DNA of 54,955 bases from an uncultured Methanobrevibacter sp. GTDB taxonomy: Archaea; Methanobacteriota; Methanobacteria; Methanobacteriales; Methanobacteriaceae. The position numbers were made by a program, and so were the translations under genes. Under the pieces are notes generated by a model. It ran no database searches and was not told the DNA's origin. It worked only from the letters and a program-made list of their open reading frames with translations. Location of the stretch: NCBI RefSeq assembly GCF_900314615.1, contig NZ_OMWA01000025.1:1-54955 (forward strand), written 5' to 3'. Each line of letters starts with the position of its first letter. The stretch's first letter is position 1. Positions 17,134-25,402 of this stretch are shown in pieces.

Positions 17134-18276
17134 ATGATGAATGACGAGCTATTAAAAAATATGTCAATAACCTGTAACCATTCAAAGGGGACAGCGTTGA
17201 ATTATGTACATGCTTTGAGAAAGTACTGTGACTATTTTGATATGGAACTTAAAGACTTTCTTGCTGAAGCAGAAGAAGATGAGAATAATGGAGTAAAATG
17301 GAAACATAGTCGCTTAAAATCAAGACTTGTTGAGTTTAGGCATCATTTAATGCAAGGTTATGCTTTTAGCAGTGTTAAAAAAGAAATGAATTGCATTAAA
17401 TTCTTTTACAAATTCTATGACATTGAAATATTGGATTTACCTAAAGTGAATGAAAAAGCTATTAAAAAATCAGCTCCTATATACTTTAAAGATTTGCCAG
17501 ATAAGGCAGTAATAAGAGAAGCTTTTAAAATTGCTTCTCCTATGATGAAAGCTGTTATACTATTTGGTTGTTCTAGTGGTTGTGCTAGAGCCGAAACATT
17601 GAGTTTGACAGTTGGTGATTACATTGATGCTTTGTCTGATTATTTACCAAGTCGAAATATGGATATCTTTAAAGTAATTGACTATCTCAATGATGTTGAT
17701 GATGTTGTTCCAACCTTCAGTGTTTTGAGGAAAAAAACAAACAAATATTATCTCACATACTGTAGTCCTGAAGCTGTAAAAGCTATCAATGCATATCTAT
17801 TGTTACGTGATAAACCTTTAACTAACGAATGTCCCTTATTTGATATTAGTCGTACACACCTGGTGCGATTATTTGAAGACATTAATGATACTTTAGGTCT
17901 AGGAAGGGTAGGTCCATATAGAAGATTCAGAACACATATGCTCCGTAAATTCCATGCAAGCGCATTATATAATGATGGTATGAGCATAGACAAAGTCAAT
18001 GATTTACAGGGCAAAGCCAAAAACAAAACCGATGCCGCATATTTCTTGACAAATCCTGAAGATTTAAAATTTGAATATATTGAGCATCTACCGGCAGTAA
18101 CAATCAACACTGATGTTGAAAAGTTATCTATCAAATCTCCGCAGTTCATTCAAATGGAAAAAGAAAACGAATCATTAAGATCCGATGTCGGAAACATGAG
18201 AAAAGAACTTGATGAGATGAAAGCATTGAAAAAAGAATTTTATGATATTCTTGATAAGGTTGGAGAAGGTTCATAA
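17134..18276 (+). CDS. tyrosine recombinase (provirus integrase)
   Basis: A 380-residue site-specific recombinase that would integrate and excise the element. The N-terminal part (about 1-115) is a SAM-like core-binding domain (KGTALNYVHALRKYCDYF). The catalytic domain shows R152 (CARAETL), H268-x-x-R271 (HMLRKFH) and Y303 (DAAYFL). A predicted coiled coil (residues about 335-375) closes the protein. I chose ATG 17134, preceded by gtgatt at 17125-17130 used as ribosome binding site; the GTG at 17125 would be the longer alternative. It marks the left end of the virus-like element. Confidence 0.9.
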   Translation: MMNDELLKNMSITCNHSKGTALNYVHALRKYCDYFDMELKDFLAEAEEDENNGVKWKHSRLKSRLVEFRHHLMQGYAFSSVKKEMNCIKFFYKFYDIEILDLPKVNEKAIKKSAPIYFKDLPDKAVIREAFKIASPMMKAVILFGCSSGCARAETLSLTVGDYIDALSDYLPSRNMDIFKVIDYLNDVDDVVPTFSVLRKKTNKYYLTYCSPEAVKAINAYLLLRDKPLTNECPLFDISRTHLVRLFEDINDTLGLGRVGPYRRFRTHMLRKFHASALYNDGMSIDKVNDLQGKAKNKTDAAYFLTNPEDLKFEYIEHLPAVTINTDVEKLSIKSPQFIQMEKENESLRSDVGNMRKELDEMKALKKEFYDILDKVGEGS

Positions 18277-18390
18277 CCTTATGAAAATTAATAATGGTAA
18301 CATTCGGCATTTTTTAATATGTGTTGGATGCTATCAATATTAATTTTTTATCTATTTTTTTCTATATTTATCCCATTAATTTATTACTTA

Positions 18391-18443
18391 TTTTATATAA
18401 AAAATATAATAAATAATATAATAAAAAATATGAAATGATTATT
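18391..18443 (+). promoter_or_regulatory. promoter and AT leader of the portal gene
   Basis: The TATA box ttttatataa at 18391-18400 is followed by a leader built of ataataaa-type repeats and by gaaatgatt before ATG 18444. The same design recurs before other structural genes of the element. Confidence 0.5.
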
Positions 18444-18465
18444 ATGGGAATTGCTGATTATATTA

Positions 18466-18491
18466 AAACTAGATTATTAAACTAGATTATT
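18466..18491 (+). repeat. 13-bp perfect tandem duplication that breaks the portal N-terminus
   Basis: The unit aaactagattatt occurs at 18466-18478 and again at 18479-18491. Translation from the well-placed ATG at 18444 reads MGIADYIKTRLLN and then stops at 18483-18485. If one unit is removed, the same ATG reads MGIADYIKTRLLNNRVEQ… straight into the 422-residue portal frame. The duplication is therefore a frameshifting insertion and could in principle revert by slippage. Confidence 0.75.
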
Positions 18492-19758
18492 GAATAACCG
18501 TGTGGAACAGTATAATACTAAGCGTAGCTATTGGGGAGAAAATGAAAGGCAACCAAGAACTGATGGAATCAATACTGGCCTTGACTTGCCAGATGCGCTG
18601 CCACCAGTGATTAATAAAACTATAGCTAATGCCCGTTATGCCGTTAAACTTGACGGCTACACTTCAGGTATTTTGAAAAACAGAATCGATAAGGCCAATG
18701 TCAATATTGTGCTTGTGGACAAGGATAACAAACTCTCACAGGAACAGAAATTGACTTTGATATTATGGGCTCGCAGAATTGACATCCGCCAGGTGGCTAA
18801 AGAGATCCTGCAGGGCGGAATGGTTGACGGTGAGGGGGTAATCAAACCGGTTCAGCGTTGGGATAAAAAAATCGGCAAATACATTAAACCGGTATTTCTT
18901 GAAATAGGTGCACACGGCTATGGCCTCAAAAAGGAATTCAACGATGACAATGAGGTGCAGCTATACCTTCATGAGATGCCTAAGGATGTTGTTAATGGAT
19001 TTCCAGAAGATTTTAATAATTTCATAAGTGTGGAAGAGGGAACATTAACGGTTAAGTATGAAGCAGGCGAAGTCATTAACTTCATGTACAATGAGATTTA
19101 CGGCGAAGCTCAAAGTATTATCCTGAATTGCCTTGATGACATTTACCACAAGTGCAATCTGGAACGCAATCAGGTTGAGAGAATCAACAAGGACAATATC
19201 ATTGAAGTCAAGCCATCACTTGATGCAAACGGTAGGCCATATATCATGGAACTCTCATCAACTGCAAAAGAAAATTTATACGCTGATTACGGGACTACAG
19301 CTGACAGTAATGTAGCTATTGTGCCTCCAGGTATTGAGAGTAAAATTCTTGGTGGTAACAACTACCAGTCCGACTATACAAGACAGACTGAAATCTTCAG
19401 AAATAACATTTTAAGAACTTTTGTAACTCCTCAGTCACAGGCAGGTAATGAACGTTCCAATCAGAATGTTGCAGAATACATTAACGACTCAGCAATCACA
19501 GGGTTCATCGTTAATGTGGCCAATGACCAGAAATGGGTGCTGAAGTACTGCAATATGTTGTTGAACATGCAGCTGGAACTTATGGGAATTGACGAAACAT
19601 TGAATGTCTATTTCAGCTATTCAAGGGATGACGTTTTAAGATACATTATGGAACTTACAGCTGAAGGTGATGAAATCTACAAGAATTATTTAACCAACTT
19701 TGAAGAGGAACAACCGGTCGGTGAAAGGATTGTCAGTGACAGCGGTGTTGAAATATAA
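18490..19758 (+). CDS. HK97-type portal protein, N-terminus frameshifted
   Basis: The 422-residue frame from TTG 18490 reads like a phage portal protein, the dodecameric ring at one capsid vertex. Typical are the long helical/beta core with VINFMYNEIYGEAQSIILNCLDDIY, the basic helix before it, and the C-terminal region ILRTFVTPQSQAGNERSNQNVAEY leading into a long helix. The call rests on sequence style and position beside a protease/scaffold gene. There is no ribosome binding site for the TTG. The natural start is probably ATG 18444, giving 433 residues, from which it is separated by a 13-bp tandem duplication. As written, portal synthesis would need reinitiation or reversion. Confidence 0.7.
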   Translation: MNNRVEQYNTKRSYWGENERQPRTDGINTGLDLPDALPPVINKTIANARYAVKLDGYTSGILKNRIDKANVNIVLVDKDNKLSQEQKLTLILWARRIDIRQVAKEILQGGMVDGEGVIKPVQRWDKKIGKYIKPVFLEIGAHGYGLKKEFNDDNEVQLYLHEMPKDVVNGFPEDFNNFISVEEGTLTVKYEAGEVINFMYNEIYGEAQSIILNCLDDIYHKCNLERNQVERINKDNIIEVKPSLDANGRPYIMELSSTAKENLYADYGTTADSNVAIVPPGIESKILGGNNYQSDYTRQTEIFRNNILRTFVTPQSQAGNERSNQNVAEYINDSAITGFIVNVANDQKWVLKYCNMLLNMQLELMGIDETLNVYFSYSRDDVLRYIMELTAEGDEIYKNYLTNFEEEQPVGERIVSDSGVEI

Positions 19759-19760
19759 TA

Positions 19761-19821
19761 AAAGTTTATATAAAATAAGTAATAAATTATATAATAAATC
19801 TTATAATAAAATGTGATAATC
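19761..19821 (+). promoter_or_regulatory. promoter/leader of the protease-scaffold gene with shared 24-bp element
   Basis: The TATA box tttatataaaa lies at 19765-19775. The 24 bases at 19775-19798 are identical to 38992-39015 upstream of the decoration/capsid operon, and 18 of them (aataaattatataataaa, 19781-19798) also occur at 25161-25178. gtgat at 19813-19817 is the ribosome binding site. Confidence 0.6.
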
Positions 19822-20802
19822 ATGAAACATGAACTTTTTGAAGTAGGACTATACGACTATTCTGATTTGGATGATCGCCTTACAAAACCTGTCAAATGGA
19901 CAGAAGACGATCTAAAGCAGATTGCAGAAAACTACAGAGGCGGAATTCCTTTAACCTCAGAACATGACAAGGTTTACATAGGCATTGGAAATAACATTGT
20001 TTTTGAGGAGGATAAGGGAAAGCTGTTCATTGAAGTTCCTGACGAACTGGACATGAAAGGAAAAGGCCTGTCACCTAAAGTGGATGTTTTACTTAAAGAT
20101 AACGGAGATACATTTGGAATTGATACTATGAGCTTAATAGATGTTGGCGTAACCAAAAGCCCAAGAAAAATAACTTTGCTGAACTCAGAAATAACCGGCG
20201 AGACTGGAGAAACCGGAGAGACCGGTGCAACCGGAAATCCCGAACCTGCACCACAGCCGCCTACTAGTGAAAATCAGGATGTTAATGTGGCAACCAATCT
20301 GCTCCTGGAAAAACTTCAGGGCAAGGATGCTGAAATCGGAAAACTGCAGGATGAGATTAATAGCTTAAAAGAGGAATCTGAAAAATACAATGAGATTAAA
20401 AAAGCTATTGAAGAGAACAAGGAATTCATTGAAAACAAGGAAGATATCCTAAAGGAATTATCTGAACTCAGAAAACATGAAAACGAAAGGAAAATTAAAG
20501 AGTACGAAGCCAAATACAACTTCAACTATAATGAAAACCAGCAGGACAAGGAGATAATCGATAAATTATTGTCCGGGGATGTTGATATGGAACTTATGGA
20601 GAAACTGGCCGAGAGAAGAATTAAAATCGAAGCCAGTAATGACGGTTCAACACCTGGAGGAAGAAATCCCCAAAACTCCGGTGATGTAATTGAAACCGGA
20701 TCAACCGGCAGCACCGGAGATGATGATAAACCTTCATTTACAACTCGTGAAGAATACAATAAAATCCTAAAGGACATGGGTTTCAACAGAACAAGAATCT
20801 AG
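19822..20802 (+). CDS. prohead protease-scaffold fusion protein with collagen-like linkers
   Basis: 326 residues, from ATG 19822 behind gtgat. The N-terminal part (about 1-120) resembles Mu-I-type capsid maturation proteases: an EHD at 47-49 with H48, then KGLSPKVD with S84 as possible catalytic pair, then DVGVTKSPR. Residues about 124-138 are Gly-X-Thr triplets (ITGETGETGETGATG), followed by a proline-rich stretch. Residues about 155-255 form a strongly charged coiled coil, as in scaffolding proteins. A second GSTGSTG stretch precedes the C-terminus. It probably directs capsid assembly and is then degraded. It follows the portal in usual phage order, but the capsid genes are 18 kb away. Confidence 0.65.
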   Translation: MKHELFEVGLYDYSDLDDRLTKPVKWTEDDLKQIAENYRGGIPLTSEHDKVYIGIGNNIVFEEDKGKLFIEVPDELDMKGKGLSPKVDVLLKDNGDTFGIDTMSLIDVGVTKSPRKITLLNSEITGETGETGETGATGNPEPAPQPPTSENQDVNVATNLLLEKLQGKDAEIGKLQDEINSLKEESEKYNEIKKAIEENKEFIENKEDILKELSELRKHENERKIKEYEAKYNFNYNENQQDKEIIDKLLSGDVDMELMEKLAERRIKIEASNDGSTPGGRNPQNSGDVIETGSTGSTGDDDKPSFTTREEYNKILKDMGFNRTRI

Positions 20803-20839
20803 CTATGATGGTGTTTTTTGCTTTTTCCACCGGAGCTAG
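20799..20839 (+). terminator. hairpin at the 3' end of the protease-scaffold gene
   Basis: ctagct (20799-20804, containing the stop codon) pairs with agctag (20834-20839), and inside it ggtg (20810-20813) pairs with cacc (20828-20831) around a T-rich loop. Probably a transcript end or an RNA-stabilising structure. Confidence 0.4.
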
Positions 20840-20872
20840 TATTTATTCATTGAATTGCTCGTTGTTTAGTTC

Positions 20873-21045
20873 AGGGGGAGTGTTGATGTGTTCGCTTCCC
20901 CTCATTTTCATAAACTTAACCCAACGGAACCGACCGGCAAGGGTCGGTTCCTCACTATAACCTATGCTCGCCAATTCTATACACCAGGCCTCCACACACG
21001 CCTCGTTTCACTCGGCGTGGTTCCGGCCTGGCGAATTGGCTCGCT
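20873..21045 (+). ncRNA. GC-rich cluster of strong hairpins, candidate structured RNA or DNA element
   Basis: Three strong structures stand out from AT-rich surroundings and no ORF explains them. (1) agggggag 20873-20880 pairs with cttcccct 20895-20902, 8 bp with one G-U. (2) A perfect 10-bp stem, ggaaccgacc 20926-20935 with ggtcggttcc 20942-20951, with a 6-base loop. (3) A nested rod: gccaattc 20970-20977 with gaattggc 21033-21040, then ccaggcc 20984-20990 with ggcctgg 21025-21031, then cacgcc 20997-21002 with ggcgtg 21014-21019, closing an 11-base loop. The G-U pair weakly favours a plus-strand RNA. It lies between the scaffold gene and the end of the reverse-strand PIN gene. A packaging RNA, a regulatory ncRNA, an origin or pac-like DNA site, or a mobile-element end are all possible; no known family was recognised. 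Confidence 0.5.
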
Positions 21046-21224
21046 TATAACATGAGTATAATGAAGTTAACATTATCAAGAAATCAATTTTCAGCAATTA
21101 AATAAAAAGTATTTTTATTACTTTAAATTAGTGAAAGATTGTTGATATCTTTCACAAATTAATTTGTTCATTAAGTAATGCTATAATTTTTAAATAACTT
21201 TTTAGTTGGTAAAATTAAAGACGA
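21046..21224. other. AT-rich spacer with a 9-bp hairpin at the PIN gene 3' side
   Basis: The only clear structure is the stem gtgaaagat (21131-21139) with atctttcac (21147-21155), which could end the reverse-strand HTH/PIN operon. No gene seen. Confidence 0.35.
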
Positions 21225-21704
21225 TTACCATTCCCAACCTTGAAGAATCATAAATTCATCAAAATTAAAACATTCTACATCCATTTGTTCACATACAAAA
21301 GGAATTTTACGTTTTGGATGTTTGTCAGCTGTTTCGTTTGTGACAACTGTACTCCCATCAACAATTCCTACTGCAATCAGATACGGATCTGCCCAATATT
21401 TTTTATTTTCTCCGTGTTTTTGAAAAATATCAAATGATTCTAAATCTTCCATTGCAGACCAATATTCCAATGAATTATCTTTTTCAGATAAATCAACAAA
21501 AAAACCAAGATTATTATGTATTTCGTCCCATTTTTCTTTGACAGAATCATCAATACTTGATATTTCAAGCTGCACTTCTGGAACAGAATAAATGATGTTT
21601 TTATCAACCATGTTGTATAAATTATTCCATAATGACTTAAATACTGCGGGATTGAACTTTTTTAAATTGATAATAACATCAGTATCAAAAACATAAGTTT
21701 CCAT
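21225..21704 (-). CDS. DUF4411 PIN-domain protein, probable toxin
   Basis: A 159-residue PIN-like protein beginning VFDTDVIINLKK. It has conserved acidic positions D8/D10 near the N-terminus, a central WADPYLIAVG, a VTNET motif and a C-terminal FNFDEFMILQGWEW. The WADPxLIA and VTxE elements are typical of the DUF4411 group. It begins 7 bases after an HTH-ImmA/IrrE gene on the same strand; DUF4411 genes commonly accompany such genes, and the pair is read as toxin plus regulator/antitoxin. The pair is inverted relative to the capsid genes and sits between scaffold and surface genes, like an inserted cargo. Confidence 0.75.
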   Translation of the reverse strand: METYVFDTDVIINLKKFNPAVFKSLWNNLYNMVDKNIIYSVPEVQLEISSIDDSVKEKWDEIHNNLGFFVDLSEKDNSLEYWSAMEDLESFDIFQKHGENKKYWADPYLIAVGIVDGSTVVTNETADKHPKRKIPFVCEQMDVECFNFDEFMILQGWEW

Positions 21705-21711
21705 TTAATAA

Positions 21712-22869
21712 TCACCCAAATAATTGTTCAGATAACTCATTCACATGTTTTAATCTAAGACCTATCCCTTGTGAGAACTCCACACCTGACAAAATACCTG
21801 CTTCATAAGCAGATAGTAATAATGAAGAATATAATTTTCCATTATATTTAACTTGATTACGAACAGGGCTCCCCCCTCCACCTGATTTTTTGTCTTTTTC
21901 CTTTTTGAAGTCCTCATCCCATTCTCTTTTAAAAATATCATAGGATTCTTGATGAGCTTTATTTAAATTGATTAATCTAAGTAATATTGAATGTTTACTA
22001 ACACCATATTCATTAGATAAATCCCATAACTCTTTATTTGTCCATTCTTTTGAAATATTATTTTTAACAATTGATTTATTTAATAAATCCTCTTTTGGAA
22101 TTAAAAATTGTGCTGCTACGGAATTACATAACCATTCTTTAGAATTATTTTTATCAACATCACAAATTGCACTTTCACCTAATAATAAATGAGTTAATTC
22201 ATGGAATAATGAGAATATTCTTGCATTTGGAGAATCAGCACTATTTAATAAAATAATAGGATATTCATCGTAATAAATACATAATGCTCTCATTTCATCT
22301 AAAGAAACTCTTGGCACTTCAAATATTAGAATTCCTAATTCTTCACTAAGTTTATCTTTCCATTGATTGAGGAAATTATAATGTTTAGTATTTTTTCTAT
22401 TATTAACATATAACCATGATTTTTGCTCTTCTAAGTCTACATTTAATATATTTCTAATGTGATTTGCCAATGTATAAACATTATTAGAATTTAATTTAAA
22501 TTTTGAGAATGAAGTTTTAGGATAATGCATATCATCCAATAATTCAATATACATATCTCTTTTAGCAATTGCATCATGTATACCTAAGGTTAAATTAGGT
22601 GACCTAATTTGACATTCTAAATTATCTAACTTCCGATATTCAATAAAATCTAATGTTAAATGTTCAGGTAAATTTTTTCTAAAAAAGAATGCAGAAGGTC
22701 GTCTAAAATATTTACTAATGTCACATAATTGTTTCCAAGTAGGCATAGTCTTACCAGATTCCCATTCTTCAAATTTTGGTTTAATCTTATTAGGTAAATT
22801 GGAATAATCATAACCAGCTTCTTCTCTAGCCCACTTTAAAGCTTCAGGATTAATCTTTACTCTACCCAT
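21712..22869 (-). CDS. XRE-type HTH plus ImmA/IrrE metallopeptidase protein
   Basis: 385 residues. The N-terminal helix-turn-helix-like region (about 1-65, EALKWAREEAGYDYSNLP … KQLCDISKYF) is followed by an ImmA/IrrE-type zinc peptidase domain with HELTH at residues 223-227, then ICDVDK and NSVAAQFLIPKE. A Gly-rich break (KKSGGGGSPVRN) precedes a C-terminal domain of about 60 residues. Relatives cleave or bind repressors and act as antitoxins to adjacent toxins. ATG 22869 follows aaaggagg. It shares an operon with the PIN gene and may also control lysogeny of the element; no other repressor candidate lies near the integrase. Confidence 0.82.
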   Translation of the reverse strand: MGRVKINPEALKWAREEAGYDYSNLPNKIKPKFEEWESGKTMPTWKQLCDISKYFRRPSAFFFRKNLPEHLTLDFIEYRKLDNLECQIRSPNLTLGIHDAIAKRDMYIELLDDMHYPKTSFSKFKLNSNNVYTLANHIRNILNVDLEEQKSWLYVNNRKNTKHYNFLNQWKDKLSEELGILIFEVPRVSLDEMRALCIYYDEYPIILLNSADSPNARIFSLFHELTHLLLGESAICDVDKNNSKEWLCNSVAAQFLIPKEDLLNKSIVKNNISKEWTNKELWDLSNEYGVSKHSILLRLINLNKAHQESYDIFKREWDEDFKKEKDKKSGGGGSPVRNQVKYNGKLYSSLLLSAYEAGILSGVEFSQGIGLRLKHVNELSEQLFG

Positions 22870-23173
22870 AAACCATGCCTCCTTTTAATTCTATAATTTA
22901 ATTTATCTTTAATTAATATAAAGTAATTTTCTATTTAATTTTTTCAACTACTTTTTTTGTTCGTTAAGTTTGAATAAATCATTCTTAACCATCAACTTTG
23001 TTAAATTCTGTCTTTGGCATTTTATATATTTTTTAAAGATGATGATATTCTATTTTTTTCATTTTTATTTTATCTTTTGGCCATATTTAAACGTTGTACT
23101 GATATAGTCCTGATTAATAATATTACTATTTTTATTATATTATTTATATAAAAAGGATAATAAAATATTAATC
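22870..23173. promoter_or_regulatory. divergent promoter region between the HTH-ImmA gene and the 396-aa structural gene
   Basis: AT-rich, no gene seen. On the reverse strand a TATA box (complement of ttaatataaagta, about 22914-22926) and aaaggagg serve the HTH-ImmA gene. On the plus strand ttatataaaaagg at 23144-23156 lies about 26 bases before ATG 23174, so that mRNA might be leaderless or nearly so. Confidence 0.5.
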
Positions 23174-24364
23174 ATGACATTGCAAGAAGAATTACAAATC
23201 AATATTGTAATTAATAATTACACTCTAAGAAGTGGTAGCTATTCATCCAACTATGATTATATATTGTTGGATTCACTATCCAATAGTTTTTATTCAAGTT
23301 TATTCAGAAATGACTTGAAAAATCTAAAGATTAAAACCTGGAACAACAGTGAATGTAAAGTTTTGTACCTTCCAAGCTATGGATCCCAACCTGCAGCAAT
23401 ACTTGTCAGAATTCCTGTCAGCAAAATCTCACAGACAACAAAACTATTATTGGAAGTTCATAACAGATCAACAACATTTTCAAGCACTTTAACAACAGGC
23501 GGCGAAGTGCTGATGTTTGATGCAAACCATGATACATACCAAGACTTTTTCATGAGTTACTCAGGCTTAAGCATCAGCAATGACTCAACGGATGGCGGGA
23601 AATTCCTGAGGGCAAGATACGTTCCAAGCATCGACGGAAGTTCACCGACAAGTCTATTTACCAAAGTCGCTTCTGGCGTGAGTTTATCAAATAACCGTGT
23701 CACTGTTGCAAGATTCAAAAGAATCAACGGCTGTGTCAACACCAATGATAATGCAACATATCATGGAACAACAACCGGAACAAACATGATGCAGATGGAT
23801 GGAAATCTCACCATTTATCAGGAGGATTTAAAAGTCACATCCTTGAATTGGGATGGTCAGAAATCTTACCTGATGTTTAAGGGCTCTGAAACATTGGTGC
23901 AGGTCAATTCAAATGATGCCTATGCTTCAGGAAGTGATGATGAGGGCAATTATAAACAATATCATTTCCATGGAAGGGTATCAAACGGCTTCAGCAGTGA
24001 CTCAGATTATCTGGAAGGCTTTGACAGGAACAACCCGACCAAAATCTATGACAACAATTACCATGAAGTGGAGATTGCTCCGGCATGGTTTTTAACAGAT
24101 GAATTCGAAGAATACAATTACGTTGATTTAAAGTGGCTATTAATCTTTCCATCACCGATACTGGCAGCTAATGCAATTCCACAGATAACAGTAACGGAAA
24201 AGAAATCTAAAACTGGAATTCGGTTATACAAGGGAAGCCATGAATATCCAAAGGCATATAAAGGCTCAACGTTACTGTGGGATGCCAATGACGAGACAAT
24301 GGATGATACCGGACTTCACATTCCGGATAAAATAATTAATCACAATTGGGACTGGGTGTTTTAA
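23174..24364 (+). CDS. putative virion surface/receptor-binding protein
   Basis: 396 residues, rich in Ser, Thr, Asn and aromatic residues, with predominantly beta character and no membrane segment. A central part (KTWNNSECKVLYLPSYGSQPAAILVRIPVS … LLLEVHN) resembles the DUF2341-like/lectin-type domains found in archaeal surface and viral adhesion proteins; this is a weak resemblance. The C-terminus is rich in Trp and Asp (HNWDWVF). It is the first gene of the surface module, and the next gene starts immediately after its stop codon. Confidence 0.5.
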   Translation: MTLQEELQINIVINNYTLRSGSYSSNYDYILLDSLSNSFYSSLFRNDLKNLKIKTWNNSECKVLYLPSYGSQPAAILVRIPVSKISQTTKLLLEVHNRSTTFSSTLTTGGEVLMFDANHDTYQDFFMSYSGLSISNDSTDGGKFLRARYVPSIDGSSPTSLFTKVASGVSLSNNRVTVARFKRINGCVNTNDNATYHGTTTGTNMMQMDGNLTIYQEDLKVTSLNWDGQKSYLMFKGSETLVQVNSNDAYASGSDDEGNYKQYHFHGRVSNGFSSDSDYLEGFDRNNPTKIYDNNYHEVEIAPAWFLTDEFEEYNYVDLKWLLIFPSPILAANAIPQITVTEKKSKTGIRLYKGSHEYPKAYKGSTLLWDANDETMDDTGLHIPDKIINHNWDWVF

Positions 24365-25141
24365 ATGATTACAGATTATGATTTTGATTCAACAATCGGA
24401 CACGGCCGTGGATATCCCACAGGATTGGAACATTCAGATAAAATGGATGTAATTGCTTGTCTTCTGGATGAGGGCAAAAGGACATATGTCAATGAGGAAC
24501 ATACTGCATGGATTTCCTCAAATCGCTGCGGAGTAGGCGAAATGGTAACGCTGGACGAGTCATCAACAATGGAACATACTGTTGTCAGAAAAGCCAAGGA
24601 GGGCGAACTTGCTTTCGGATATCTTTTAGGCAAGGTGCAGATTCGTTCTTCAGGCCATACTCTTGTTACTGTGGCCGTGCTTGGTGATGTCTTCAGACTG
24701 AAACTCAAACGGCCCGCACCTGCAGACATATTGCCGAATACAAGAATCTACATTGACAGTGATGGTGAATGTAATCCAGTTCATGGCCATGATTTAAGAT
24801 TACTTTCAATTGTCAATTTAACTGAAAACGAAGACGTAGAATACATCAGGGTTTATCGCCAGATGTCTGAAATTGAAATGTATCCGGAATCCCAGAACTG
24901 CATTGATCTTGCAGACTGTAGCTTCGAACAGGATGAGATAACACACGTCGTCAATATGATTGTGCCTACAGAATCAAACATCATGGCTCAGGCCAATTAC
25001 GTCAAGGATGCAGACGGCGTCACATACTGCGAGCTTCCGGATGTAGCTATTATCAATAACGTCCGATTCGTGTGGGAAGACAACAAGCTATACATGGAAT
25101 GGGACGGTTGCGATGATGATGAAAAAGTATATTTTATATAA
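24365..25141 (+). CDS. structural protein with decoration-like N-terminal domain
   Basis: 258 residues; ATG directly abuts the preceding stop codon, with gggtg just upstream. Residues about 25-155 follow the same layout as the two head-decoration-like proteins encoded at 26523 and 39050: CLLDEGKRT…, GVGEMVTLDES, VAVLGDVFRLKLKRPAP and NTRIYIDSDGECNPV correspond in order to FILDDGTKT…, VDDILCISD, LGGLYRLKLASG and GDRIKLSPTGAIVD. The C-terminal 100 residues are acidic and unrelated. Probably part of the particle surface. The relation is by eye and should be tested by profile comparison. Confidence 0.45.
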   Translation: MITDYDFDSTIGHGRGYPTGLEHSDKMDVIACLLDEGKRTYVNEEHTAWISSNRCGVGEMVTLDESSTMEHTVVRKAKEGELAFGYLLGKVQIRSSGHTLVTVAVLGDVFRLKLKRPAPADILPNTRIYIDSDGECNPVHGHDLRLLSIVNLTENEDVEYIRVYRQMSEIEMYPESQNCIDLADCSFEQDEITHVVNMIVPTESNIMAQANYVKDADGVTYCELPDVAIINNVRFVWEDNKLYMEWDGCDDDEKVYFI

Positions 25142-25208
25142 AATAAATAATAAAATATATAATAAATTATATAATAAAAAATATAATAAATAATAGTGAG
25201 GCAAAACC
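25131..25208 (+). promoter_or_regulatory. promoter and AT leader of the fibre/lysis module
   Basis: The TATA box ttttatataa overlaps the end of the preceding gene (25133-25142). The following leader contains aataaattatataataaa at 25161-25178, identical to 19781-19798 and 38998-39015. gtgagg precedes ATG 25209. Confidence 0.55.
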
Positions 25209-25400
25209 ATGACCATAAGGAAGCTTGTAGGAACACTTGAAAACAAAGGACCATACATCGATCAGTCAACAGGGCACTGGTTCTACTGGAACGGAACCAA
25301 ATACGTCGATTCAGGCTATCCTTATGCTGTCAAACCTGTAATTCAATTCAAAATTGAAGATGGTATTCTTTACTATTCAATTACTTGGGAGGCACAATAA
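25209..25400 (+). CDS. small structural protein with WNGxxY module
   Basis: 63 residues with the element HWFYWNGTKYVDSG, which matches the C-terminal part of the fibre modules of the 30441 gene (YYYWNGTGWENAG). It probably belongs to the particle fibres. ATG 25209 follows gtgagg. The downstream gene starts 3 bases after its stop. Confidence 0.6.
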   Translation: MTIRKLVGTLENKGPYIDQSTGHWFYWNGTKYVDSGYPYAVKPVIQFKIEDGILYYSITWEAQ

Positions 25401-25402
25401 GA

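Noticed and set aside
20870..21045. The hairpin cluster as a tRNA gene or simple terminator
   Set aside because: No acceptor/anticodon arrangement fits, and no T-run follows the GC-rich stems.
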